From Rhizomicrobium palustre (lineage in GTDB: Bacteria; Pseudomonadota; Alphaproteobacteria; Micropepsales; Micropepsaceae): a stretch of DNA of 64,000 nt. The stretch lies in contig NZ_JAASRM010000001.1 of assembly GCF_011761565.1 (NCBI RefSeq), positions 3,038,139-3,102,138 of the forward strand, read 5' to 3'. Under the pieces are notes generated by a model, which had not been told where the DNA came from, did not search any database, and saw only the letters and a program-made list of their open reading frames with translations. Positions 26,899 through 35,149 of this stretch are shown in pieces (positions within the stretch are counted from its first letter, which is position 1; every line of letters starts with the position of its first letter). Both the position numbers and the translations under genes were made by a program.

Positions 26899-28290
26899 TT
26901 AATTCCGGCGCAGTTGGGATTGCGCGATGGCGAGAATGTCGTTGGCCCGTTCCCAATCGGGCGTGCCGTTCTGTAGTTTCTGGCGCGCACGCAGCGCAAA
27001 CACCGCCGCTTTGCGAATGTCGCCGACGCTGTAATAGCGCTCCGAGGTGGAGAGGTCCGCCATCGCGGTGTTTCCGAGATCGCTATAGGCCTGCGCCAGC
27101 TCATACCAGGCGAAGGGATTGTCGGTATCCTGCTGCACGGCGATCTTGAGATTGGCGACGGCTTTTTCTTCCATCGCCTTCTGGCCTGTCGCGATTTGCG
27201 CAGCCGCCAGCGCCACGCGCAGCTCCGGCGCATCCGGCAAAAGGTCGACACTCTTCTGATAGGGCACGACGCCTTTCATCGGCTGGCTCATCGAGACGTA
27301 GATCTGGCCGAGAACCTCATAGAAGTACGGATTTTTCGGCTCGTCTTTGATCAGGCTGTTGGTCTCGGAGAGGGCCTTGGGCAGGTCGGGCGAGCGCATA
27401 TAGACAATGGCGCGGGCATAGCGGGCCTGCGGTGAGGTGTTCGTCACCGGATAGCGGTACATCACATCCTGAACCGGCAGGGTGTAGCCGATCAGCTTAG
27501 CCTTCACCATTTCATAGGCGTGTACGGCTTGCGGGGAATCCGGCACATCGCGATAGGGCGAGGCTTCCGCGATCAGGCGCAAATTCGTCACGCGGTCGCG
27601 GCTCGCCGGATGCGAGGTGGCGAACTGCTCGGGGTTTTTCACCATCATGGCTTCTTCATTGGCCATGCGCTCGAAGACATTGACCATGCCCATGCCGGAG
27701 AGGTGGATGGCACGCAGATATTTCTGGCCCATCTGGTCGGCAGTGGCTTCTTGGGCGCGCGAGAAGGCGAAGAACTGCGCCGCCGCCACGCTCTGACCCA
27801 TGCCCATCAGCACCATGCCCGCCTGGCCTGCACCCGCAATCGCCGCACCAATGCCGAGCAGCATCGAGAGCAGCATGGGGATTTCGGCTTTCGCCATGGC
27901 TTCGGAGCCGCGGGTGAGGTGACCGCCCGCCATATGCCCGGTTTCATGCGCGAAGACGCCGATCATCTCGTTCGGCGTTTTGAGGTTAATGAAGAGACCG
28001 GTGTTCACGAAAATGTTTTGCCCCTCGGCCACGAAGGCGTTCAGCGAAGGGTCATTCACGAGATACATCTTCACCGCTTGCGGATCGATACCTGCGACTT
28101 TCAGGATCGGCTCCTCGTAAGAGCGGATAAGGCGTTCAGTTTCGGTATCCTGTACCAAGCTGATGCCCTGGGCCGCGGCGGGGCCAAAAACGGCCCATGC
28201 GGCGCCGAAAAAGCCCGCGCAGAAGGACAGAAGGCGTCCCGACACAAGTCTGCGGCTTTTCCGGTCGTTCAGAGGGTTGCAAATCGTCAA
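26899..28290 (-). CDS. M48 family metalloprotease with TPR region
   Basis: 463 aa from TTG 28290, which has AGGAG upstream and gives a signal peptide (RLLSFCAGFFGAAWAVFGPA, AAAQG). The only ATG, at 28392, would leave 16 bp before the divergent gene, so I prefer TTG. The zinc site is FAHETGHMAGGHL (HExxH near residue 112), followed by the third ligand region ATADQMGQKYLRA. The C-terminal half has tetratricopeptide-like repeats (ARYARAIVYMRSPDLPKALS, NPYFYEVLGQIYVSMSQPMK). This layout matches BepA-type periplasmic proteases that help outer-membrane protein assembly. Confidence 0.88.
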   Translation of the reverse strand: MTICNPLNDRKSRRLVSGRLLSFCAGFFGAAWAVFGPAAAQGISLVQDTETERLIRSYEEPILKVAGIDPQAVKMYLVNDPSLNAFVAEGQNIFVNTGLFINLKTPNEMIGVFAHETGHMAGGHLTRGSEAMAKAEIPMLLSMLLGIGAAIAGAGQAGMVLMGMGQSVAAAQFFAFSRAQEATADQMGQKYLRAIHLSGMGMVNVFERMANEEAMMVKNPEQFATSHPASRDRVTNLRLIAEASPYRDVPDSPQAVHAYEMVKAKLIGYTLPVQDVMYRYPVTNTSPQARYARAIVYMRSPDLPKALSETNSLIKDEPKNPYFYEVLGQIYVSMSQPMKGVVPYQKSVDLLPDAPELRVALAAAQIATGQKAMEEKAVANLKIAVQQDTDNPFAWYELAQAYSDLGNTAMADLSTSERYYSVGDIRKAAVFALRARQKLQNGTPDWERANDILAIAQSQLRRN

Positions 28291-28408
28291 AGCTTGGACT
28301 CTCCTCTTCCCCCAAACGGTTCGGGCGACGGTAGGTATAGGCGCTGTTTGCGTCAACGGCGCGCGGCCCACAAGTGTATTCGGATTCAGCAAGGATTACG
28401 GCCAGTTC

Positions 28409-29785
28409 ATGATTTACGCGCGCGCATTAGCCGGGGTTGCCGGCCTTGTTCTTCTGGCCGGCTGCTCGGTCGATCTCGGCTCCGTGGGCGACACGGTGGG
28501 GCTCGGCTCCAAGGCACAGCCGCAGGGCCTGGCGGTGGGCGATGAGCCTTTTGCGGTGCGCGTGGGGGCGGCGACCCTGGCTCAGGGCGGTTCGGCGGCG
28601 GATGCGGCCTCGGCGATGTATTTTGCGCTCTCCGTCACCTATCCCGTGGCGGCTGGGCTCGGCGGCGGCGGCATTTGCATCGTTCATGATCCGGCCAAGA
28701 ACGAAACCGTGGAATATGATTTTCAACCGCGCGATGCGGCTTCGGGTGGGGCCTATGCAGTGCCGGGCGCTGTGCGCGGCATGGCGCTGATGCAGGGGCA
28801 ATACGGCAATCTGCCATGGCAGAAGGTGGTCTCACCTGCCGAAGGCTATGCACGGGCTGGTTTTCCGGTCTCCAAAGCCTTGGCCGACAGGCTTGCTTCC
28901 ACGGTGGATGTGATCCGGCTCGATGCCGGGCTTTCGGCGGCGTTCCTGGATGAATCCGGCAAGCCCATACCGGTTGGCACGATGGTGACCAATCCCGACC
29001 TTGCGAACACTTTGGCCGCGATCCGGGAAGCCGGGCCTGATGGTTTTTACGCGGGCGCGGTGGGCCAGAAGATTTCCGCTTATGCGGCAAGTGAGGGCGG
29101 GGCGATCACCGCCGCCGATCTCGCCTCGGCCAAGGCGCAGGTGACGACACCGCGCGTCAGCCAAATGGGTTCGCAATATATCTATCTGCCGTCGCAAAAG
29201 ACTGGCGCGGGGGCTTTCGCGGGCGCCGTTGTGGATCATCTTGCACGCGCCACGCAGACCGATATCGGCGGCAAGGATCTGCAAGCTTCCGTTGTCTATG
29301 CCACCCAGCAAGCCCTGAAGGATTACAAAGTCTCCGATCTGCCCAAAGATTTGGGCGCCACCGGCTTTGCCGCGATGGATAACAAGGGGCAGGCGGTGGC
29401 CTGCGCGGTGACCATGAACGGGCCGTTCGGCTCGGGCCATACGGCGCGCGGCACCGGCGTGACTCTGGCCAAAGCACCGTCCTCCGGCGCGGCGGGGCTG
29501 GCTTCGGCCTTCCTGACCCCTGTCATCGCTGCTCCGCGTACGGATGAACCGGCGGTTCTCGCGGGTGCAGGTGCGGGCGGTCCCAATGGTACGGCCGCGA
29601 TTGCCTATGCGCTGGCGCGCATTACTGCGGGCGATGAAATCCTCACCCGCAAGGATCTGCGCACCACCGGTGTTGCCCCTTACGACACGGTGAACGCGCT
29701 GGTCTGCTCGGGCTCGACCTGCGTGGCTTTGCCTGATCCGGCCGCCAGCGGCCTCGGCGCCGCAGTGCCGACACGCAAGAAGTAA
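28409..29785 (+). CDS. Gamma-glutamyltransferase-family lipoprotein
   Basis: 458 aa from ATG 28409. The lipobox is LLAGCSVDLG, so it is probably a lipoprotein. GGT-fold motifs are present: ATLAQGGSAADAASAMYFAL, YPVAAGLGGGGICIVHDP, GTMVTNPDLANTLAAI and VACAVTMNGPFGSG. It is shorter than the usual 550-580 aa. The region that starts the small subunit reads LGATGFAAMD where classical enzymes have a TTHYSVVD-type stretch: the nucleophile Thr position aligns with Ala317 and the next residue is Thr318. Autoprocessing and transferase activity are therefore uncertain. The gene is divergent from the M48 gene. Confidence 0.7.
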   Translation: MIYARALAGVAGLVLLAGCSVDLGSVGDTVGLGSKAQPQGLAVGDEPFAVRVGAATLAQGGSAADAASAMYFALSVTYPVAAGLGGGGICIVHDPAKNETVEYDFQPRDAASGGAYAVPGAVRGMALMQGQYGNLPWQKVVSPAEGYARAGFPVSKALADRLASTVDVIRLDAGLSAAFLDESGKPIPVGTMVTNPDLANTLAAIREAGPDGFYAGAVGQKISAYAASEGGAITAADLASAKAQVTTPRVSQMGSQYIYLPSQKTGAGAFAGAVVDHLARATQTDIGGKDLQASVVYATQQALKDYKVSDLPKDLGATGFAAMDNKGQAVACAVTMNGPFGSGHTARGTGVTLAKAPSSGAAGLASAFLTPVIAAPRTDEPAVLAGAGAGGPNGTAAIAYALARITAGDEILTRKDLRTTGVAPYDTVNALVCSGSTCVALPDPAASGLGAAVPTRKK

Positions 29786-29884
29786 GGGGGTATTCGCGCG
29801 GGAGTGGGTTGCCTTGGCGGCAGCGCTTCCCGCGCGGCATCATTTACCCTCCAGAATTTACTCTCAGGCATAAGTTTATTGGGT

Positions 29885-29910
29885 GGAATTAAAACGCATC
29901 GTCGCGCGTT
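29885..29910 (+). promoter_or_regulatory. Candidate EcfG-type general stress promoter for the PKS operon
   Basis: GGAAT (29885-29889), a 17-bp spacer, then CGTT (29907-29910). The alphaproteobacterial sigma-EcfG consensus is GGAAC, N16-17, CGTT. Only the last base of the -35 differs. Predicted start about 29917, leaving a leader of about 50 nt before the ATG at 29968. Confidence 0.5.
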
Positions 29911-29967
29911 ATACCGTAGCTTTTGACAGATGCGTCATGGAGGCGAGCCCTCCCACCCGAGGATTGT

Positions 29968-31002
29968 ATGCAAGTTCGCCTATCCGCACTGGCAACCGCC
30001 GTGCCGCCTTTTGTGCTTGAGCAGCGCGATGTTGCTGGCAGCGTTGAAGCGCTCCTGGGCAGTCACGAAAACATCCGCCGCCTTTTACCCGTGTTCGAGA
30101 ACGCCGGGATCGACCGTCGCTATTGCGCTGTTTCCTTCGACTGGTTCGCCAAGAGCCATGGCTGGCAAGACCGCAACGCCATGTTTGTGCGCAGCGCGGT
30201 GGCGTTGCTGGAAGAGGTGTCGTCAAAGCTTCTTGCCTCTGCCGGGCTTCAGCCGCGCGACATAGATGCCATCGTCACGGTATCGACCAGCGGTATCGCC
30301 ACCCCAAGTCTTGATGCGCTGCTCATCGAACAGCTCAGCTTGCGCAGAGACGTGAAGCGGCTGCCTATTTTCGGTCTCGGATGTGCGGGCGGTGTGATCG
30401 GGTTGTCGCGCGCCGCCGATATCGCAAAGGCGATGCCGGGCAGCAACGTGCTTTTTCTCGTCGTCGAACTCTGCACCCTGAATTTTCGAAAAGAAGATTT
30501 GTCCAAGAGCAATATCGTGGCGACGGCCCTGTTCGGGGATGGCGCGGCGGGCGCGTTGCTCTCAACAGAGGCTCAAGGCCCCGTACTTGGCCCCAGTGGC
30601 GAGCATACCTGGCCCCATTCTCTCGATGTGATGGGGTGGGAGGTCGAAGATCAAGGCCTCAAGGCGATCTTCTCCACCAGCATTCCTGCTTTGATCGAAC
30701 GGGATATGCGCGCCATTACCGATACGTTTCTCGCCGATCACCAGCTCTCGCGTCGCGATATCGCGCTTTACGCAAGCCATCCCGGCGGCGCCAAGGTGCT
30801 TGATGCGCTGGAGCATGCTTTCGAGATCGAGACCCTGAGCGATAGTCGCGCGGTTCTCAGCGCATACGGCAACATGTCGGCGGTCACCGCGCTCTTTGTT
30901 CTGGCCCGCATGAACTGGCGCAAACCGGACGGGCGTATCCTCTTGAGCGCGATGGGGCCGGGCTTCACCGCGGCATTCCAGCTTCTCGGGGGGCCATCAT
31001 GA
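29968..31002 (+). CDS. Type III polyketide synthase (alkylpyrone/alkylresorcinol type)
   Basis: 344 aa from ATG 29968 with a GAGG ribosome site; an in-frame GTG/ATG upstream lacks family sequence. The thiolase-fold catalytic triad is complete: Cys139 in FGLGCAGGVIGLSRA, His271 in YASHPGGAKVLDALE and Asn302 in YGNMSAVTALF. STSGIATPSLDALLIEQL and LFGDGAAGALL are also conserved. It should condense a fatty acyl-CoA starter with malonyl-CoA into a pyrone or resorcinol. The next two genes overlap by 4 bp each, so this is a compact biosynthetic operon; partner identities favour an O-methylated, exported lipid-like product. Confidence 0.92.
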   Translation: MQVRLSALATAVPPFVLEQRDVAGSVEALLGSHENIRRLLPVFENAGIDRRYCAVSFDWFAKSHGWQDRNAMFVRSAVALLEEVSSKLLASAGLQPRDIDAIVTVSTSGIATPSLDALLIEQLSLRRDVKRLPIFGLGCAGGVIGLSRAADIAKAMPGSNVLFLVVELCTLNFRKEDLSKSNIVATALFGDGAAGALLSTEAQGPVLGPSGEHTWPHSLDVMGWEVEDQGLKAIFSTSIPALIERDMRAITDTFLADHQLSRRDIALYASHPGGAKVLDALEHAFEIETLSDSRAVLSAYGNMSAVTALFVLARMNWRKPDGRILLSAMGPGFTAAFQLLGGPS

Positions 31003-31493
31003 CGATTGCTATCGCTATCATCGCTGCGGTCGCGCTGCAACGGCTGTTGGAACTCGTCTGGGCGCAGCGCAACACCGCGCGGCTGCGCGCGCGTGGTGCC
31101 ACAGAGGTGGGGGCAAGCCATTACCCGCTCATAGTGCTGCTGCATGCGGCCTGGCTGGTCTCGATCCTGATTTTTCTGCCGTTGCCGGTCGCAATCTCCG
31201 CGGTGCCATTGGCTGCGTTTTTAGGGTTGCAGCTTTGCCGGGTCTGGGTGCTTTTCACCTTGGGGCCTTATTTCACCACCCGCATCATCTCTCTGCCTGG
31301 GGCGCCTTTGGTGCGAAAGGGCCCTTATCGCTACATCCGCCATCCCAATTACGCCGTGGTGATTGGTGAAATTCTCACGCTTCCACTGGTCTTCGGCGAG
31401 GTGAAGGTTGCCATCGTCTTCTCGCTGTTGAATGCGGCGATATTGACGTGGCGCATTCGCGTGGAAGATGCAGCCCTGGCAGCACGCCGATGA
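30999..31493 (+). CDS. Isoprenylcysteine carboxyl methyltransferase-family protein
   Basis: 164 aa, ATGA overlap with the PKS stop. An integral membrane protein with four or so helices (MTIAIAIIAAVALQRLLELV, LIVLLHAAWLVSILIFLPLP). The C-terminal SAM-binding signature is LVRKGPYRYIRHPNYAVVIG followed by EILTLPLVFGE. In type III PKS operons of Bacillus (bpsB) and Streptomyces (srsB), proteins of this family O-methylate alkylpyrones or alkylresorcinols, which is the likely role here. Protein prenyl-cysteine is not a plausible substrate in this setting. Confidence 0.88.
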   Translation: MTIAIAIIAAVALQRLLELVWAQRNTARLRARGATEVGASHYPLIVLLHAAWLVSILIFLPLPVAISAVPLAAFLGLQLCRVWVLFTLGPYFTTRIISLPGAPLVRKGPYRYIRHPNYAVVIGEILTLPLVFGEVKVAIVFSLLNAAILTWRIRVEDAALAARR

Positions 31494-33016
31494 GCGATAC
31501 GGTGAAAAGCTGGATCGGCTTTATCGCCATGTGTGTGGGGATGTTCATGGCCATCCTGGATATTCAGGTAGTCGCGACCTCGCTGCCGCAATTGGGCGCC
31601 GCCCTCAACCTTCGTGAAAACGATCTGAGCTGGGTGCAGACCGCGTATCTCATCCCAGAGATCATCGCCATCCCGCTCACCGGCGTTCTGACGCGCGCCA
31701 TCGGCTTGCGCTGGCTTTTCACAGCCTCGACCTTGCTCTTTGTGATCGCCAGCCTTGGCTGCGCGCTGAGCGGTGGCTTTGCTACCTTGATCTTCTTTCG
31801 CGCGCTGCAAGGCTTTTCCGGCGGCGCTTTGATCCCGGCGGTGTTCACCTCGGTCTTCTCGATTTTTCCGCGTAAGGCGCAGCCCGCTGCGACCATCGTG
31901 GCGGGCAGCTTCGCCATGATCGCGCCGTCGCTTGGGCCAGCCTTGGGCGGCTACCTCACCGAGGCGTATAACTGGCACGCGATCTTTCTGATCAATATTC
32001 CGCCGGGGCTTTTGGTCTGTGCGGTGGTGGCTTTTCTGTTGCGCTCGCCCCGCAGCGGCCTCAGTGAATTGACCAGGGTTGATTATCTCTCGGTGATTTT
32101 TACCTCGTCTTTTCTCGTCGCCCTGATGCTTCTGCTCAAGGATGCGCCCAAGCAATCCTGGTCCGGTGCGGAGATTTGGGCGTTGGAGGCGATTTGCCTT
32201 CTCACGCTTATCGCCACCATCCGGCAGTGTTTGCGCCACCACCAGCCTTTCTTGCACTTGCGAAAATTTTCCGACCGCGCCTTTGCTACCGGGGCGATCC
32301 TCAGCTTTGTCACCGGCCTCGGTCTTTACGGCGCCACCTATCTCTTGCCGGTGTTTCTCGGCTATGTGCGCCATCACGATCCTTTGGAGATCGGCAAGAT
32401 CGTGATTGTGGCGGGGCTGGCGCAGCTTATTACCACCCCGGCGGCGGCGGTGCTCGAACTGCGCGTCTCTGCCAAATGGATTGCGCTGTTAGGCTTCGCG
32501 CTCTTCGGGGCGGGCTTTCTCGCCAATGGCTTCATGACGCCAGAGACCGATTTCGATGGTCTTTTCTGGCCGCAGGTGCTGCGTGGTGCGGCGGTGATGC
32601 TGTGCATTTTGCCGGCGACACGCTATGCCCTGGACAATTGGGAGGAGGCCGAGCTTTCCGACGCCAGCGCCTTGTTCAATCTCTTGCGCAATATGGGCGG
32701 GGCGGTCGGCATCGCCTTGGTGGATACGGTGTTGCAGCAGCGCACACCCGTTCACGTCCAGCACATCGTGACCGCGCTGCAAGCGGGCGATCGCGCCACG
32801 GCGGAATTTGTTGGCTTGCCGCTCAGCCGGTTTCATGGCGAGCCACTCGGCCCCATTGATGAGCTGACCAAATCCCTCATCCAGCCTATGGTGGAGCGGG
32901 CCGCGGCGACGCTGGCATTCAACGAAGCCTGGCTGATGGTCGGGGCGGTATTCGCTGTAACCCTCTTCATCTTCTTTTGGGCGCCGGGCACCGCACCGCT
33001 ATCGCGCAAGGCATAA
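31490..33016 (+). CDS. MFS transporter, DHA2 (14-helix) drug-efflux type
   Basis: 508 aa from ATG 31490, ATGA overlap with the methyltransferase. An EmrB/QacA-like antiporter: FMAILDIQVVATSLPQLGAA (motif D1), IGLRWLFTASTLLFV, FRALQGFSGGALIPAVFTSV, and motif C GSFAMIAPSLGPALGGYLTE. Fourteen hydrophobic segments are expected. As third gene of the operon it is the probable exporter of the methylated polyketide, or a resistance pump against it. It is followed by the convergent ompW terminator hairpin. Confidence 0.9.
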   Translation: MSDTVKSWIGFIAMCVGMFMAILDIQVVATSLPQLGAALNLRENDLSWVQTAYLIPEIIAIPLTGVLTRAIGLRWLFTASTLLFVIASLGCALSGGFATLIFFRALQGFSGGALIPAVFTSVFSIFPRKAQPAATIVAGSFAMIAPSLGPALGGYLTEAYNWHAIFLINIPPGLLVCAVVAFLLRSPRSGLSELTRVDYLSVIFTSSFLVALMLLLKDAPKQSWSGAEIWALEAICLLTLIATIRQCLRHHQPFLHLRKFSDRAFATGAILSFVTGLGLYGATYLLPVFLGYVRHHDPLEIGKIVIVAGLAQLITTPAAAVLELRVSAKWIALLGFALFGAGFLANGFMTPETDFDGLFWPQVLRGAAVMLCILPATRYALDNWEEAELSDASALFNLLRNMGGAVGIALVDTVLQQRTPVHVQHIVTALQAGDRATAEFVGLPLSRFHGEPLGPIDELTKSLIQPMVERAAATLAFNEAWLMVGAVFAVTLFIFFWAPGTAPLSRKA

Positions 33017-33049
33017 AAAGAGCCCGGTGCGGAGGGGCGCACCGGGCTC
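33015..33049 (-). terminator. Rho-independent terminator of ompW
   Basis: Stem GAGCCCGGTGC (33020-33030) / GCACCGGGCTC (33039-33049). The T-run lies on the reverse strand (AAAAA at 33015-33019 on +), 25 bp past the ompW stop. The hairpin may also slow the convergent PKS operon transcript. Confidence 0.85.
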
Positions 33050-33074
33050 GGTACCGGATCGTTGGCTCCGGATA

Positions 33075-33695
33075 TTAGAACTTGATGCCGACGCCTGTGC
33101 CGATCAGCCAGGGATTGATGTCCACTTTCGCCGTCACCGGCGCGCCCGAGAACGAGGCATTGGTGGAGAGCCACAGCTTCTTGACGTCGAAATTCCAGAC
33201 ATAGCGGCCATCTTCCGTGAGCGGAACATCGGTGCCGAATTGCAGCGCGAAGCCCCAATTGTCGGTCGTGCGCAGCTTGCCGAGCGGGCCGTTCGAGCGA
33301 TCATAGAAGATCGTCATGTTGGGGCCGGCGCCGACATAGGGTTCGAAGAAGCCGATCTTGTCGAAGTGATACTGCACCGTCACCGTCGGCGGCAGCAGGT
33401 AGACGGTGGCGAGCTTGCCAGCGGCGTTGTGATAGATGCTGTGTTTGGTGGTCCCGGCGATTACTTCCACGGCCCAATGCTTGGTGAAGTAATAGGAGAT
33501 ATCGGCCTCGGGGATGACGCTGTCGGTGATGCTGAGCTTGCCGCCGATATTCACGTTCGAGCCGACATCCGGCTGCACCGTCACGGCGCGCAAACGTACT
33601 TCCCAAGTCCCGGCTTCAGTGGCGGAGGCGGGCGCGCTCGCCAGCATCAGAGCGGTGACGGAAACGCTGGCCAGAGCAGCAAACACAGAACGCAT
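33075..33695 (-). CDS. OmpW-family outer membrane protein
   Basis: 206 aa from the ATG at 33693-33695, with AGAGGAA upstream. Signal peptide MRSVFAALASVSVTALMLAS with cleavage near ASA-TE. The eight-strand OmpW barrel is recognisable: GTWEVRLRAVTVQPDVGSNV, DISYYFTKHWAVEVIAGTTK, LPPTVTVQYHFDKIGFFEPY and the C-terminal PWLIGTGVGIKF ending in Phe, the BAM signal. OmpW proteins form small hydrophobic channels. The longer frame to 33833 has no signal at its start. Confidence 0.92.
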   Translation of the reverse strand: MRSVFAALASVSVTALMLASAPASATEAGTWEVRLRAVTVQPDVGSNVNIGGKLSITDSVIPEADISYYFTKHWAVEVIAGTTKHSIYHNAAGKLATVYLLPPTVTVQYHFDKIGFFEPYVGAGPNMTIFYDRSNGPLGKLRTTDNWGFALQFGTDVPLTEDGRYVWNFDVKKLWLSTNASFSGAPVTAKVDINPWLIGTGVGIKF

Positions 33696-33985
33696 AGGGC
33701 TTCCTCTCATTTGTCCAATTCTTGGAAGCGCAGGGAATAACCCCGGAGATAGAATTACAATTAGATCGTTTCTAAGCGCGAATACCCGAGTTAGGAGAGA
33801 AGTGCTCCGGTTTTGCGGGGCAGGGTGGCGCAATCCCCTGATAAATTTGTGGTTTCCGTTATGGAAAAACCAATTACTTTACTAAGTCTTTGATTTGCTT
33901 GCGCCGTTAGGTCGCAGATTTGCGCTCCCCGCAACAGGCGTGAGACGCGGGCTTGGCCGCTGTCATTTTTGGCTTCAAAGCCGAA

Positions 33986-34969
33986 TCATTTATCGCGGAT
34001 GGTGAGGTAGACCAGCGTCTGGTTCGCCAGCACATGGGCGATTTCGCCGAAGGTCGCCGGTCCCGGCATGGGGATGAACTGGTCGCCCTCCAGCTTGCCA
34101 TGGACATAGTTGAGAACGCAGTTGCAGGAGAAGGCGGGCGCGAGCGAAAGCTTTTTCGCTGCCGCGATCAGGGCGAGGCGGTAGTCGGGCATGGGCTGCG
34201 CTTGGTGATAGACCCGCCCCTTCATCACCGGGGCATAGAAGAGCGCCTTGCGGGTTTCATGGTTGAGCGCGTGGAAGGCGGTGTTGATCACCATACCCGC
34301 CTTTTCGCTGATCAGCGGCAGAGTGAGATCGAGTTTCTTACGCATGGCATAATCGTAGAAGTCTTCCGGCGTGCCATTGATCATGCAGCGCCCGGCCGAG
34401 AAGCTCGATTCCTGGAAGACGATCTCATCGCCAAAGCCCGGCTCGAAGACATTGATGGTGCCGATTACCGCCACTCTGGATGGTGGCAGGCTGGCGCGCA
34501 GGGTGACGATCGCACTGTCGCTGACGACCCCAGTCGGGCCCTCGAACACTTTGGGCGTGACCTTGCCGATCTCGTCGAGATGCACGCCGGAGACCCAGCC
34601 CGCCACCGCGGTTTCAAAGATGCCCGGAATGCTGGAGGCGGTCAGCCCATAGGTGGTGTGGATGTCGCTCAGCCCCGGCACGATCACAAGGGTGAAGCCG
34701 TTGGAGGGGGCTTCGGTGGCGATGGCGGGGATATGGCCGATATCGATCAGCCTTGTGCTCACATCGGTGATCTCGCGCGGCAGAACCGTAACAAAGACGC
34801 GATCGCGTTCGACGACGCCGCCTTCATGGGTGAGAAAATAGGGGATGGTGCCGCCGATCCAATTGCCGCGCTGCAGCCGTCGCAAGGCCGCTTCTTCACC
34901 AGCGATATGCAAGGCCAAGCCCTGCGCGATGAGGCTGTTGGCTTCTTCGACAGGTACGAGCTGGTTCAC
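33986..34969 (-). CDS. Conserved protein of unknown function
   Basis: 327 aa with a GTG start. It has no signal peptide or membrane segment. It begins NQLVPVEEANSLIAQGLALH and has distinctive stretches HIAGEEAALRRLQRGNWIGG, ERDRVFVTVLPREITDVSTR, VPGLSDIHTTYGLTASS and a Cys-containing end region APAFSCNCVLNYVHGKLEG. I do not recognise a catalytic motif, and from memory alone I cannot place the family. It stands alone, between ompW and rne. The long forward frame across it is an antisense shadow. Confidence 0.75.
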   Translation of the reverse strand: MNQLVPVEEANSLIAQGLALHIAGEEAALRRLQRGNWIGGTIPYFLTHEGGVVERDRVFVTVLPREITDVSTRLIDIGHIPAIATEAPSNGFTLVIVPGLSDIHTTYGLTASSIPGIFETAVAGWVSGVHLDEIGKVTPKVFEGPTGVVSDSAIVTLRASLPPSRVAVIGTINVFEPGFGDEIVFQESSFSAGRCMINGTPEDFYDYAMRKKLDLTLPLISEKAGMVINTAFHALNHETRKALFYAPVMKGRVYHQAQPMPDYRLALIAAAKKLSLAPAFSCNCVLNYVHGKLEGDQFIPMPGPATFGEIAHVLANQTLVYLTIRDK

Positions 34970-35081
34970 AGGGGCCCCGATCCCTTAATCCGCGCGCAGT
35001 TTTCGGTCGTTTGGACCAAATTTATCGTACAAAACTATGCCCCTTCGGCGCCCCTCGCAAGAAAGATCGTCAGTAGATGCG

Positions 35082-35109
35082 ACAAACCCGGCGTGAAAGC
35101 CGGGTTTGT
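35082..35109 (-). terminator. Hairpin after rne (likely terminator)
   Basis: ACAAACCCGGC (35082-35092), six-base loop, GCCGGGTTTGT (35099-35109): a perfect 11-bp stem 40 bp past the rne stop. The T-run on the reverse strand is part of the stem (GGGTTTGT), so it is not a textbook terminator. Confidence 0.6.
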
Positions 35110-35149
35110 GCAATCATTTATTTGGAATGCGTATTATTCGGAGTGGATA

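Noticed and set aside
26899-28392. ATG 28392 as start of the M48 gene
   Set aside because: Leaves 16 bp to the divergent gene and puts about 35 non-signal residues before the signal peptide; TTG 28290 with AGGAG fits better.
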